Origin: Duganella aquatilis
Lineage (GTDB): Bacteria; Pseudomonadota; Gammaproteobacteria; Burkholderiales; Burkholderiaceae_D
Direction: 5' to 3'
NCBI RefSeq assembly: GCF_009674565.1
Contig: NZ_WKJL01000003.1
Span: 296,734-360,733 of the forward strand
Length of the DNA stretch: 64,000 bases
How positions within the stretch are numbered: the stretch's first letter is position 1; the number at the start of each line of letters is the position of its first letter. The position numbers and the translations under genes are program-made. The notes under the pieces are model-generated. The model did not search any database. It was given only the letters and a program-made list of their open reading frames with translations, and was not told the origin of the DNA. Shown here piece by piece: positions 56,828-64,000 of the stretch.

Positions 56828-56933
56828 GGCCGAACTATAGCATTCCGGACAAAATTGGTGCCCGGACTCTAGCCGCAATCGCCTTGCTCAGGTCATAATG
56901 TTCCTTCAACATTCATAACAACAAGGAGCACCC

Positions 56934-57293
56934 ATGCATTTAGCAGCGCAGATCGTGACCGCCCTGGTGGCGCTGATCCATGTGTACATCGTCCTGCTGG
57001 AAACCGTGCTGTTCAATTCGCGCGGCCGCCGTGTGTTCGGCCTCAGCAAGGAAAAGGCGGAAATCGTCCAGCCTGCGATGTCCAATCAGGGCTGCTATAA
57101 CGGCTTTCTGGTCGCGGCGCTGGTGGTGGGCTTGCTGCATCCGGATGCGGCGATTGCGTCGGCGTTCACCGTGTTCGGCCTGGCGTGCGTGGCAGTGGCC
57201 GGCATCTGGGGTGGCGTGACGGTCAAGCGTTCTATTCTGCTGATTCAAACCCTGCCTGCGGTCATCGGCCTGGTCCTGCACTTCGCCGCATGA
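56934..57293 (+). CDS. DUF1304 family membrane protein
   Basis: A 119-residue protein with four membrane helices and the DUF1304 pattern (ALIHVYIVLLETVLF, NQGCYNGFLVAALVVG). AAGGAG precedes the ATG. The function of the family is unknown. The next small gene starts on its stop (ATGA). Confidence 0.88.
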   Translation: MHLAAQIVTALVALIHVYIVLLETVLFNSRGRRVFGLSKEKAEIVQPAMSNQGCYNGFLVAALVVGLLHPDAAIASAFTVFGLACVAVAGIWGGVTVKRSILLIQTLPAVIGLVLHFAA

Positions 57294-57493
57294 GCATGCA
57301 GACCAAGCTCAACACCGTACTCTTGATCGTCGCCACCATCGCACTGGTCTTCACCGGCTACCGGGAAATGAACAGCAAGCCGCAGATCCACGACGTCAAT
57401 GATGGCGCCTGTACGCAGGAGGCCATCAAGGCCATCAGCAGCATCACTGAACGCGCCGTGCAATCTTCGCGATGCGCGCAGCGCGGCAAATAA
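57290..57493 (+). CDS. Small membrane-anchored hypothetical protein
   Basis: A 67-residue protein with one N-terminal membrane helix or signal (LNTVLLIVATIALVFTGY) and a short polar tail with two cysteines (GACTQEA, SSRCAQ). It overlaps the DUF1304 gene by 4 bases, so it is translated with it. No family is recognised. Confidence 0.6.
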   Translation: MSMQTKLNTVLLIVATIALVFTGYREMNSKPQIHDVNDGACTQEAIKAISSITERAVQSSRCAQRGK

Positions 57494-57494
57494 G

Positions 57495-58496
57495 CTATTT
57501 ACGCAAACCCGGCAAGGTGACAGTGGGCGACGGCGGCGCGGTGGTCTCCGCCGCCGGCTTGGCACCGGTGCCGCGTAGCGCCAGCAGCCAGCCGATGCCG
57601 TCGAACCAGAATGGTGAGCCAAGGGATGCGGCAAACGCGGTCGCGACCCAGCCGATCAAAGCGAACACCAGCGCCACGGCGAACGCTCCTGCACCGCTGA
57701 TGTTTTCAAAGCGCGCGGATGGCCAGCCGATCGGCAGCTTCTGCACTTCCTGGGCCTGCGCCTTCGCTTGTTTGATCTGTGTCAGCGCGGCGGCCTCGGC
57801 CGGCGGCGCAGGCTTGGCCTCCTCCGCCTTCTGCACCAACTGCGCCGTCAGCGCGGCGTCGTTCCACAGGCGCTGCGACAGTTGCAGCGCATCGATGTTC
57901 ATCGCGCACGCATAGAACAGTCCCACCAGAAACAGCACGAACTGCGAGCGCCGCTTGTACCAGCCGCTGATGCGCTCCATCACCGTGTCGTACCAGATCC
58001 GCACGGCGTTCTCCAGCGCGGCCGCGTCGTCCGGGCCCTCGCCCATGATGGCCAGCAGCGTTTTGGTCAGCCCTTCGTTGCCGACGTTGTTGAGCAGGAT
58101 TGCAGCCGTGTGCCCCTTGCCGTACTTGCCGGTCAGCGTGGAGACGAAGGCGCGCGCGAAGATCGCCGATGGAATGTACGACGGCATGCGGCCCTGCTGC
58201 GCCAGTCCGGTAATCAGCGGATGGCGCATCACTTCTGCCGTCAGCGACGCCGATCCCAGCTTGTCCAGCCCGAAGCCGCCGTCCATGCGGAACAGCCGGC
58301 GGATCGAAGGCAGGATGCCGCGCAGGCGCGGCTTGCCGGCCGGCTCGTGCAGCAGGGTCAGCACGCCGTCCAGCAGCACCTTGGCGCGCGTCTGGAACAG
58401 GGAGGCGATCGCTTCGCGCGTGGCGCTGCACAGCAGGCTCACGGCCAGGAAGGTATAGGACAGCCCCACCGCCACATCCAGGTAATGACTCGACAT
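57495..58496 (-). CDS. Hypothetical membrane protein, 333 residues
   Basis: The ATG at 58496 follows GAGGG. Hydrophobic segments appear near residues 5-30 (VGLSYTFLAVSLLCSATREA), 185-205 (FVLFLVGLFYACAMNI) and 265-290 (GAFAVALVFALIGWVATAFA). The long soluble loop contains GKYGKGHTAAILLNNVG. The layout resembles a group of conserved Burkholderiales membrane proteins without assigned function. Confidence 0.78.
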   Translation of the reverse strand: MSSHYLDVAVGLSYTFLAVSLLCSATREAIASLFQTRAKVLLDGVLTLLHEPAGKPRLRGILPSIRRLFRMDGGFGLDKLGSASLTAEVMRHPLITGLAQQGRMPSYIPSAIFARAFVSTLTGKYGKGHTAAILLNNVGNEGLTKTLLAIMGEGPDDAAALENAVRIWYDTVMERISGWYKRRSQFVLFLVGLFYACAMNIDALQLSQRLWNDAALTAQLVQKAEEAKPAPPAEAAALTQIKQAKAQAQEVQKLPIGWPSARFENISGAGAFAVALVFALIGWVATAFAASLGSPFWFDGIGWLLALRGTGAKPAAETTAPPSPTVTLPGLRK

Positions 58497-58570
58497 GCCA
58501 CCCTCATTAGATTTCCAACAATGTTCCCATAACATAAAGGATTTTTCGGCTGCCAGCACGTTTTTCTTTT

Positions 58571-58590
58571 ATATCGTAAGATGGCGATAT
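58571..58590. promoter_or_regulatory. Candidate operator of the ArsR-type regulator
   Basis: ATATCG (58571-58576) and CGATAT (58585-58590) form a perfect inverted repeat spaced by 8 bases, 33 bases before the regulator start. Size and place fit an ArsR-family operator for self-repression. Confidence 0.5.
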
Positions 58591-58623
58591 TGAAATCGGA
58601 AAAACACGATACATATACCATTC

Positions 58624-58914
58624 ATGGACATCGACGCTATCCACAAAGCCCTCGCCAATCCGACGCGCCGCCAGATCCTGGTGTGGCTGAAGGAGCCGGA
58701 GCTGTATTTCGCAGACCAGCACCATCCGCTGCATCTGGGTGTGTGCGCCGGCATGATCGACCGCCGCGCCGGCTTGTCGCAATCGACCATGTCGGCCCAC
58801 CTGGCCGTGCTGGTCAAGGCCGGGCTGGTGACCTCGCACCGCGTCGGCCAGTGGAATTATTTCAAGCGCGATGAAGCACTTATCCAGGCTTTCATCGCTC
58901 AAATGCAACTGTAA
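58624..58914 (+). CDS. ArsR-family helix-turn-helix regulator
   Basis: A 96-residue winged-helix repressor (IHKALANPTRRQILVWLKEP, SQSTMSAHLAVLVKAGLV, HRVGQWNYFKRD). This is the ArsR type without an obvious metal-binding cysteine pair, so it may sense an electrophile or redox state. It lies 23 bases upstream of the Old Yellow Enzyme gene, a common repressor-enzyme pair, and a palindrome sits before it. Confidence 0.9.
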   Translation: MDIDAIHKALANPTRRQILVWLKEPELYFADQHHPLHLGVCAGMIDRRAGLSQSTMSAHLAVLVKAGLVTSHRVGQWNYFKRDEALIQAFIAQMQL

Positions 58915-58937
58915 ATGCAACCATAGGGAAACTCATC

Positions 58938-59993
58938 ATGCCAACTTTGTTCGATCCGATCACCATAGGCGACCTCACCCTCAAGAACCGCGTCATCATG
59001 GCGCCGCTGACCCGCTCCCGCGCCGTCGGTGGCGGCCGCGTGCCGAATGCGCTGATGGCCAAGTACTATGAACAACGCGCTACCGCCGGCCTGATCCTGA
59101 GCGAAGCCACCGCCGTCACGCCGCAAGGCGTCGGCTATGCCGATACGCCGGGCCTGTGGTCGGACGAACAGGTGGAAGGCTGGAAACAGATCACCGCCGC
59201 CGTGCACGCCAAGGGCGGCGTGATCTTCGCCCAGCTGTGGCACGTGGGCCGTATTTCGGATCCGAGTTTCCTGAACGGCGACGCGCCGGTGGCGCCTAGC
59301 GCCATCGCCGCCGAAGGCCACGTCAGCCTGCTGCGTCCACAACGTCCGTATCCTGTGCCGCGCGCGCTGGACATCGAAGAGCTGGCCGGCGTGGTTGCGG
59401 CCTACAAGAAAGGTGCGGAAAACGCCAAGAAAGCCGGCTTTGACGGTGTGCAGATCCACGGCGCCAACGGCTACCTGCTGGACCAATTCCTGCAAAGCAA
59501 AACCAACCTGCGTACCGATCAGTACGGTGGCCCGATCGAAAACCGTGCCCGCCTGATGCTGGAAGTGACCGATGCCTGCATCGAAGTCTGGGGCGCCGGC
59601 CGCGTCGGCATGCACCTGGCGCCGCGCCGCGATTCGCACGACATGGGCGACGCCAATCCGGCCGAGACCTTCGGCTACGTGGCGCGCGAACTGGGCAAGC
59701 GCAAGATCGCTTTCATCGCCGCGCGTGAAGCGGTCGGCGAAGACAGCCTGGGCCCGCTGCTGAAGAAGGAATTTGGCGGCGTATTCATCGCCAACGAAAA
59801 GATGAACAAGGTCGTGGCGCAGCAGGTACTGGACAGCGGCAACGCCGACGCCATCGCCTTCGGCAAGGACTACATCTCCAATCCGGACCTGGTGCGCCGC
59901 CTGCAGATCGATGCGCCGCTGAATCCGTGGAATGCCGATACCTTCTACGCCGCTGGTGAAGTGGGCTACACCGATTACCCTGCCCTGGCGTAA
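58938..59993 (+). CDS. Alkene reductase (Old Yellow Enzyme family, NemA-like)
   Basis: A 351-residue FMN enzyme that uses NAD(P)H to reduce activated C=C bonds, for example in N-ethylmaleimide or enones. Landmarks are the TIM-barrel start with NRVIMAPLTRSRA, AQLWHVGRIS, QIHGANGYLLDQFLQ and the FGKDYISNPDL phosphate site. It follows an ArsR-type repressor and is closed by a clear terminator. Confidence 0.95.
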   Translation: MPTLFDPITIGDLTLKNRVIMAPLTRSRAVGGGRVPNALMAKYYEQRATAGLILSEATAVTPQGVGYADTPGLWSDEQVEGWKQITAAVHAKGGVIFAQLWHVGRISDPSFLNGDAPVAPSAIAAEGHVSLLRPQRPYPVPRALDIEELAGVVAAYKKGAENAKKAGFDGVQIHGANGYLLDQFLQSKTNLRTDQYGGPIENRARLMLEVTDACIEVWGAGRVGMHLAPRRDSHDMGDANPAETFGYVARELGKRKIAFIAAREAVGEDSLGPLLKKEFGGVFIANEKMNKVVAQQVLDSGNADAIAFGKDYISNPDLVRRLQIDAPLNPWNADTFYAAGEVGYTDYPALA

Positions 59994-60000
59994 TCAAGGA

Positions 60001-60026
60001 AAAGGGAGCCTGCGGGCTCCCTTTTT
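60001..60026 (+). terminator. Terminator after the alkene reductase gene
   Basis: GGGAGCC (60004-60010) and GGCTCCC (60015-60021) form a 7-bp stem, followed by TTTTT on the plus strand. A-rich bases on the other side let it also end the minus-strand MBL transcript. Confidence 0.9.
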
Positions 60027-60029
60027 ACA

Positions 60030-60983
60030 TCAGCGCGGCTGGGTATAGGCGATCGGCACGAACACGTAGTGACCTTTGCCGTTGGCCCGCACATGCCCCA
60101 GGGCCGGGAACGACAGGTGCGGCGCGCCGATCAGGTAACCGTCCCTGGCCGCCGCCGCGAACGCTTCCTTGCGTTCGGCAATCGCCACCTTGCTGTCGCT
60201 GTCGAACGAGATGCCGACGCCCGGATCGTCAAACTGCACCGCCTGCACGTGCAGCAAATCCCCCAGCAGCACCAGCTTCTGTCCCTTGCTCTCCACCACA
60301 TAAGTGATGTGGCCCGGCGTATGGCCGCCATTGAAGTACGACTTGATGCCCGGCACCAGCTCCGTGTTCGCGACGATGGGCTGGAACTTGCCCGCCTTGA
60401 CGTAGGGATTGATCGATACCATCGGTCCCTGGAAATTGTCCTTGGCCTCGCCGGACGCCTTGTCCAGGTTGGCGGGATTCAGGTAGTAGTCCGCATCCAG
60501 CTTGCCGGCGCGAACAATGGCGTTCGGGAACACGCGCTGTTCGTTGGACGCCAGCCCGCCGACGTGGTCGCCGTGCATATGGCTGATGTAGATCTCGTCC
60601 ACCTGCTCCGGCTTGTAGCCGGACATCTTCAGATTGGTGACCAGCTGGCCCAGCGTCGGGCCGAACAGGCTGGCGGCGCCGGTGTCGATCAGCACCAGCT
60701 TGGTGCCGGTGTTGATCAGGAAGCCATTGACCGAGGTCTGGACCGGGCTTTTCTGGAACGATTTTGCCAGCGCGGCGTTGGTCTTTTCCGGCGGCTGCTT
60801 GAGCAGCTTGTCGACCGGCAGGTCCAGCGTGCCGTCATTGAGCACCGTCACCTCGAAGTCGCCCAGCGTGGTGCGGTAAAAACCCGGCGCCTGGAAGCGG
60901 GCCATCGGCGCGCCGGCCTGCGCGGATGCGGTCACCAGCAACGCCGCGATGACGGACCAGGGTTTCAGAATACTCGTGGACAT
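60030..60983 (-). CDS. Periplasmic MBL-fold metallo-hydrolase (second copy)
   Basis: A 317-residue paralogue of the enzyme at 7904. The ATG at 60983 follows AGGGGAG. It has a signal peptide (residues 1-23) and the zinc motif His135-Met-His137-Gly-Asp139-His140, with GHTPGHITYV and GDLLHVQAVQFD further on. The identical product length and many shared segments (SLFGPTLGQL, VRANGKG) show a duplication. The substrate is unknown; the lactonase-like type makes quorum quenching one option. Confidence 0.9.
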   Translation of the reverse strand: MSTSILKPWSVIAALLVTASAQAGAPMARFQAPGFYRTTLGDFEVTVLNDGTLDLPVDKLLKQPPEKTNAALAKSFQKSPVQTSVNGFLINTGTKLVLIDTGAASLFGPTLGQLVTNLKMSGYKPEQVDEIYISHMHGDHVGGLASNEQRVFPNAIVRAGKLDADYYLNPANLDKASGEAKDNFQGPMVSINPYVKAGKFQPIVANTELVPGIKSYFNGGHTPGHITYVVESKGQKLVLLGDLLHVQAVQFDDPGVGISFDSDSKVAIAERKEAFAAAARDGYLIGAPHLSFPALGHVRANGKGHYVFVPIAYTQPR

Positions 60984-61045
60984 GGCTCCCCTTATGTTTA
61001 AATTATCAGGAGCACTACAATACATCAGATTTACATAGAGCACGA

Positions 61046-62113
61046 TTAGAAAGTCATCGGCAGGCGCAACGACAGCTGCACATCCGGCGTGTCGCGCGTC
61101 AAGCCGGCGCCGACCGCGATGTTCACGGTGCGCTTGTCGTTGAGCCGGTAGGAAAAGCCCAGCAGCAGCGTGCCCAGCTGCGTGCGCACCGAGCCCTGCA
61201 CCGGCACGCCGTTCTGCCGCGTGCGCGCGATCGAGCTGTGGTCGTAGCCAAAGCTGATCAGCGCGCGCTCGTTCAGCGCCAGGCCGAGGCCGAAGTTAAA
61301 GCCCAGCACATCCCCCGGCGCCACCGTGCCCAGCGGTTCCCACTCGCCGTTCAGCACCTTGCGGCTCAAGCCGCTGCGCTTGAAATTCTTCAGGTAGCTG
61401 ACGCTGCCGAACAGGATGGCGGGGTCGCTGGGATAGAGCCAGGTCAGGCTGGGCTGCAGCGCATAAAACCCGGAGCCGGTCGGCAGTTCCAGCGGCAGGC
61501 CGGTGCCGGTGGCGTTCGGCCCCACGCAGCGCTGCGTGCAGTCGGTGATCACTTCGAACGGATCGGTGCCGGTGCGCGACTTGACGCGCAGCCCGGCCAC
61601 ATAGTACGCGCGGTCGGCGCCGCCGTCGTTCAACTGGTAGCGCAAGGCCAGCTCGGCGTCGCCGACGCCGCGTCCGCTGGTGTCGAACACGCGGTCGACG
61701 CCGGTGCCGGTGAAAATCTCGCGGCTGACGGTGGAGTCGCTGCGGTACACATAGGGCAGCTTGATTTCCAGCTCGGCGCGGTTGCTCAGGCCATAGCGGC
61801 CGGTCAGCGCGCCGGTGGTGGTGTTGCGCTTGACCTCGCGCACGTCCACCAACCCGATCAGCAGCGCTGGAATGATGGTGTAGCCGACCAGCACCACGCG
61901 GTTGCTCGACGAATAGCCGAACTGCAGCGACGGCTCCAGCACCAGCTTGCCGCGCGGCGTCAGTACGCCGGGCTGCTCGAACAGCGGCGCCACCGCCGGC
62001 GGCCGGCCGTCATCGGCCGGCGCGGCGCCCACCGGATTTTGCGCCTGCGCCGCCGCGCCGCCGCACAACAAGATTGCCAGCACACTGGCCCGCCGTTTCG
62101 CACTCGCACGCAT
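61046..62113 (-). CDS. Outer-membrane beta-barrel of the amyloid-like locus
   Basis: A 355-residue exported protein with a signal peptide (residues 1-24, ending AQA) and a C-terminal half made of alternating strands ending in LSLRLPMTF. It looks like a barrel of the transporter type (PF13557-like). Its position downstream of a C39 protease and small secreted proteins matches FapF in the Pseudomonas fap operon, the pore that exports amyloid subunits, but the sequence link to FapF is not certain. Confidence 0.75.
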   Translation of the reverse strand: MRASAKRRASVLAILLCGGAAAQAQNPVGAAPADDGRPPAVAPLFEQPGVLTPRGKLVLEPSLQFGYSSSNRVVLVGYTIIPALLIGLVDVREVKRNTTTGALTGRYGLSNRAELEIKLPYVYRSDSTVSREIFTGTGVDRVFDTSGRGVGDAELALRYQLNDGGADRAYYVAGLRVKSRTGTDPFEVITDCTQRCVGPNATGTGLPLELPTGSGFYALQPSLTWLYPSDPAILFGSVSYLKNFKRSGLSRKVLNGEWEPLGTVAPGDVLGFNFGLGLALNERALISFGYDHSSIARTRQNGVPVQGSVRTQLGTLLLGFSYRLNDKRTVNIAVGAGLTRDTPDVQLSLRLPMTF

Positions 62114-62131
62114 CGCTGCTCCTCAAGTTGC

Positions 62132-62617
62132 TTACTTGACGACCGCTGCGCTCAAGGCATCACGCAAACTGCTTTCAAAATTCACCGCCTTGAGCATGGC
62201 CAGATTGCTGACGGTGGTGTTGATCGTCGTCTGGCTGCGTATCGCCTGGTCATTGACGCTGTTCTGTATCAACAGCGCCCCCAGTCCCTGCGTGGCCAGC
62301 GGCTCGGCCAGATTGCCGGCGCCGTTCTGGACCACCACGGCGGCCAGCGCATCGCTGGCCATCGCGGCTTCCGCAGCACTCAACTGTGTCATATCGGCGA
62401 TGGAAAAATGGGTACTCGCTACAACACTGCCATTGATCGAAACCAAACGTTCGACACCTAGCGATACCAGCAAGCCATCGCCGAACGAGAAACCGCCGCG
62501 CACCTGCGCCAGCTCGGCATCGTCGATGGCGTTCCAGCCGTCGGTGGCATCGCTTGCGCCGGCGGACGCCCCAGCGGCCAGCAACGCGACCAGCAGCGGC
62601 AAACAACGCATACGCAT
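62132..62617 (-). CDS. Secreted protein with double-glycine motif, Fap-like
   Basis: A 161-residue protein preceded by AAGGAGG. A signal peptide (residues 1-22) is followed by DDAELAQVRGG, a double-glycine leader-like motif ending at Gly42. The rest includes VVVQNGAGN and LGALLIQNSVNDQ, which echo motifs in the neighbouring secreted proteins. It may be a FapE-like minor component or substrate of the C39 protease next door. Confidence 0.72.
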   Translation of the reverse strand: MRMRCLPLLVALLAAGASAGASDATDGWNAIDDAELAQVRGGFSFGDGLLVSLGVERLVSINGSVVASTHFSIADMTQLSAAEAAMASDALAAVVVQNGAGNLAEPLATQGLGALLIQNSVNDQAIRSQTTINTTVSNLAMLKAVNFESSLRDALSAAVVK

Positions 62618-62630
62618 GGCCGCCTCCTTC

Positions 62631-63305
62631 TCAGTAATTGCCGCTGCCGTTCTTGGGCAGCGTCAGGTCGGTCAGGCTGCCACGGCCGATGCCGGTGTCC
62701 AGCGGCGCCTGCGGCGCCAGCTGCCATTCGGCCGCCTGGTTGAAGCGCGGCTGGCCGACCCAGTTGTGGATGACGAACAGCAGCCGGTCCGGCCACATGG
62801 CGTCGAAGGCGTCGCGGCGCAGCGCGCGGGTGCCGCCGGCCGGGTCGCCGATCAGCACCCGCTGCGCATCCACGCCCTTGACCACGACAAAATGCATATA
62901 GCCGTTCTCGACAATACGCACGATGGCGGGAAAGCGCGCCTCCGCCAGTTTGTCCAGCGGCTGGCGGTAGCCGTCGGCGACAAAGCCGCGCTGCGCCAGG
63001 TAGCGCTTCATGTCCAGCAGCGAAAAGCCTTCGCGCTGGATGGTGGGCTGGTCGCCCTGGGCGTACATGACGCTGAACACCTGCTCCTCGGTGACCGGCG
63101 TGTCGTAGTGATAGCTGAGCAGCGTCGCCACCGCCGCCGAGCCGCAGCTGAAGTCGTGCTGCTGGCGCACCGTCGAGCGGAAGCGCGCTTCCTTCAGGCT
63201 GGTCACCGGCAGCGTAAAGCCGGCGCCGCCGATGCCGGGCAGGTCCGCCGCCAGCGCCGGGCTGGCGCCGATGGCGGCCAGCAGCAAAATGGTCAGGGCG
63301 TTCAT
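62631..63305 (-). CDS. Periplasmic C39-family cysteine peptidase (FapD-like)
   Basis: A 224-residue exported C39 protease. The signal peptide covers residues 1-20. The catalytic residues are visible: Cys54 in DFSCGSAAVA, His138 in GYMHFVVVKG and Asp154 in IGDPAGG. There is no ABC transporter part, so it acts in the periplasm, like FapD of the Pseudomonas functional-amyloid system. The start at 63305 overlaps the upstream gene stop (ATGA). Double-glycine motifs in both neighbouring secreted proteins suggest substrates. Confidence 0.85.
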   Translation of the reverse strand: MNALTILLLAAIGASPALAADLPGIGGAGFTLPVTSLKEARFRSTVRQQHDFSCGSAAVATLLSYHYDTPVTEEQVFSVMYAQGDQPTIQREGFSLLDMKRYLAQRGFVADGYRQPLDKLAEARFPAIVRIVENGYMHFVVVKGVDAQRVLIGDPAGGTRALRRDAFDAMWPDRLLFVIHNWVGQPRFNQAAEWQLAPQAPLDTGIGRGSLTDLTLPKNGSGNY

Positions 63306-63703
63306 TGCATCTGGATGTTGATGATGGTGGCGTTCTGTATCAATACATTGGCGCCGGAATTCTGTATCGCCACCGGCAGGCCGGAAGCGTTGCTGAAGGA
63401 GCCGCTGCTGATGGCGTTGGCTCCGGTGACCACGTTCACCGCCGCGTTGCCGCTGACGGCCCCGTTCAGCTGCATGTCGTTGCTGACCATGTCGGCGCCG
63501 CCGCGCAGGCGCGCCAGCCGCGCGGCCGGCGCCGGGGCCGCGTCGAAGCCCGGCGGATCGGCCGGCGCGACAATCAGCTCCGGCACCAGCGGCGCCAGCA
63601 CCACGGCCGGCGGCGCCTCCACCTCGGTCAACGGTCCCGCGCCGGCGTGGCAGCAGACGGCGCACGCCAGCAGCGTCCAAGTGCTTTTTCCTGGTACTTG
63701 CAT
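63302..63703 (-). CDS. Small secreted protein with double-glycine and QNSG motifs
   Basis: A 133-residue protein; the ATG at 63703 has AGGAGG just upstream. A signal peptide (about residues 1-22) is followed by a Pro/Ala-rich stretch and ARLARLRGG, a double-glycine motif ending at Gly69. The last 60 residues (NAAVNVVTGANAISSGSF, then VAIQNSGANVLIQNATIIN) are Asn/Gln/Ser-rich and amyloid-like. It is translationally coupled to the C39 peptidase. Confidence 0.72.
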   Translation of the reverse strand: MQVPGKSTWTLLACAVCCHAGAGPLTEVEAPPAVVLAPLVPELIVAPADPPGFDAAPAPAARLARLRGGADMVSNDMQLNGAVSGNAAVNVVTGANAISSGSFSNASGLPVAIQNSGANVLIQNATIINIQMQ

Positions 63704-63760
63704 AATCCCTCCTTTCGTCAACACAGCGGGGCATGCCGCGTAGCGCGCCCCGCGCCCTGC

Positions 63761-64000
63761 TTAGCGGCCGACCGCCAGGTTGGACTGCACGTTCACGCTT
63801 TGCTGCACCAGCGAGGCAATCCCGCTGTTTTGCGACGCCACCATGATGCCGGCGGCCGACTGGCCGACGCTGGTCATCGTGTTGGACATATTGAAGGTGC
63901 CGGCATTGACGGCGATGTTGCCGCCGGCGCCCGCGGTACCGCCCGCGCCAGCCCCGCCGGTGGCCGCGCCGCCGGTGTTGGTGCCGCCCGAACCGCCGGC
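63761..64000 (-). CDS. Gly-rich secreted amyloid/adhesin-like protein, N-terminus outside window
   Basis: The C-terminal 79 residues of a minus-strand gene that continues past the window edge. A Gly/Ala/Thr-rich low-complexity stretch is followed by NIAVNAGTFNMSNTMTSVGQ, then VASQNSGIASLVQQSVNVQ and a final LAVGR. This tail is typical of Fap-like or adhesin-like secreted proteins. It is the likely major amyloid subunit of the locus and the first visible gene of the operon. Confidence 0.65.
   Translation of the reverse strand, partial: AGGSGGTNTGGAATGGAGAGGTAGAGGNIAVNAGTFNMSNTMTSVGQSAAGIMVASQNSGIASLVQQSVNVQSNLAVGR

Noticed and set aside
62631..63305. The C39 peptidase as part of a bacteriocin exporter
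   Set aside because: There is no ABC transporter or membrane domain; the protein has a signal peptide and acts alone in the periplasm.
1..64000. CRISPR arrays, insertion sequences, prophage, tRNA or rRNA genes
   Set aside because: No regularly spaced repeats, transposase or phage structural genes, CCA-ended cloverleafs or rRNA-like stretches were seen on reading through the window.

Overview
The window looks like chromosome from a high-GC betaproteobacterium of the order Burkholderiales, most likely family Oxalobacteraceae (Massilia/Duganella/Janthinobacterium group). The grounds are gene content and style: a small H-NS-family protein, ECF and LysR regulators, periplasmic metallo-beta-lactamase-fold enzymes, YXWGXW and DUF1304/DUF1330 proteins, dense packing with many 4-base ATGA overlaps, and strong G/C third positions. 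No rRNA, tRNA, insertion sequence, prophage or CRISPR array was recognised. No stretch longer than about 300 bases lacks a gene.

Layout. 0-3.1 kb: an SH3-domain protein (5' end cut), a PP2C phosphatase and an FHA protein. 3.1-12.9 kb: OsmC-pirin pair, DUF1330, LysR, a ClpP paralogue divergent from an ECF sigma factor, GNAT, a periplasmic MBL enzyme, a large propeller-type sensor kinase, YjjG and YjdM. 12.9-25.2 kb: a seven-gene minus-strand operon, in transcription order a penicillin-binding transpeptidase, three proteins I cannot name, a Lon-like (S16-fold) protein, a zinc-ribbon SPFH-like coiled-coil protein, and a Ser/Thr kinase fused to an FGE-sulfatase-like domain. 25.3-32.2 kb: small secreted and membrane proteins, an RNase H-like protein, an alpha/beta hydrolase with TPR, and a CheW-chemoreceptor pair. 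32.4-45 kb: HD hydrolase, MFS transporter, solute-binding protein, trpS with an attenuator-like leader, erythromycin-esterase family, EamA, Lon N-domain protein, amidohydrolase, H-NS, LysR and a TonB receptor. 45-51.7 kb: psd, LysR divergent from azoR-pirin, a second chemoreceptor, a DUF1906 protein. 51.9-56.5 kb: an nSTAND-type regulator, a small protein and an aspartoacylase-like enzyme, with an A+T-rich patch in the middle. 56.5-61 kb: SugE, small membrane proteins, an ArsR-Old Yellow Enzyme pair, a second MBL enzyme. 61-64 kb: a Fap-like functional-amyloid locus that runs off the window.

The best candidate for an undescribed system is the 12.9-25.2 kb operon. Its kinase, SPFH scaffold, Lon-like protein and cell-wall transpeptidase are tightly coupled, and the matching phosphatase, FHA reader and SH3 protein lie about 10 kb away at the start of the window. 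Together they could form a phospho-signalling complex that links the envelope or peptidoglycan to a membrane scaffold. A second candidate is the terminal locus, where a periplasmic C39 protease sits between small secreted proteins that carry double-glycine motifs and a shared QNSG-type motif.
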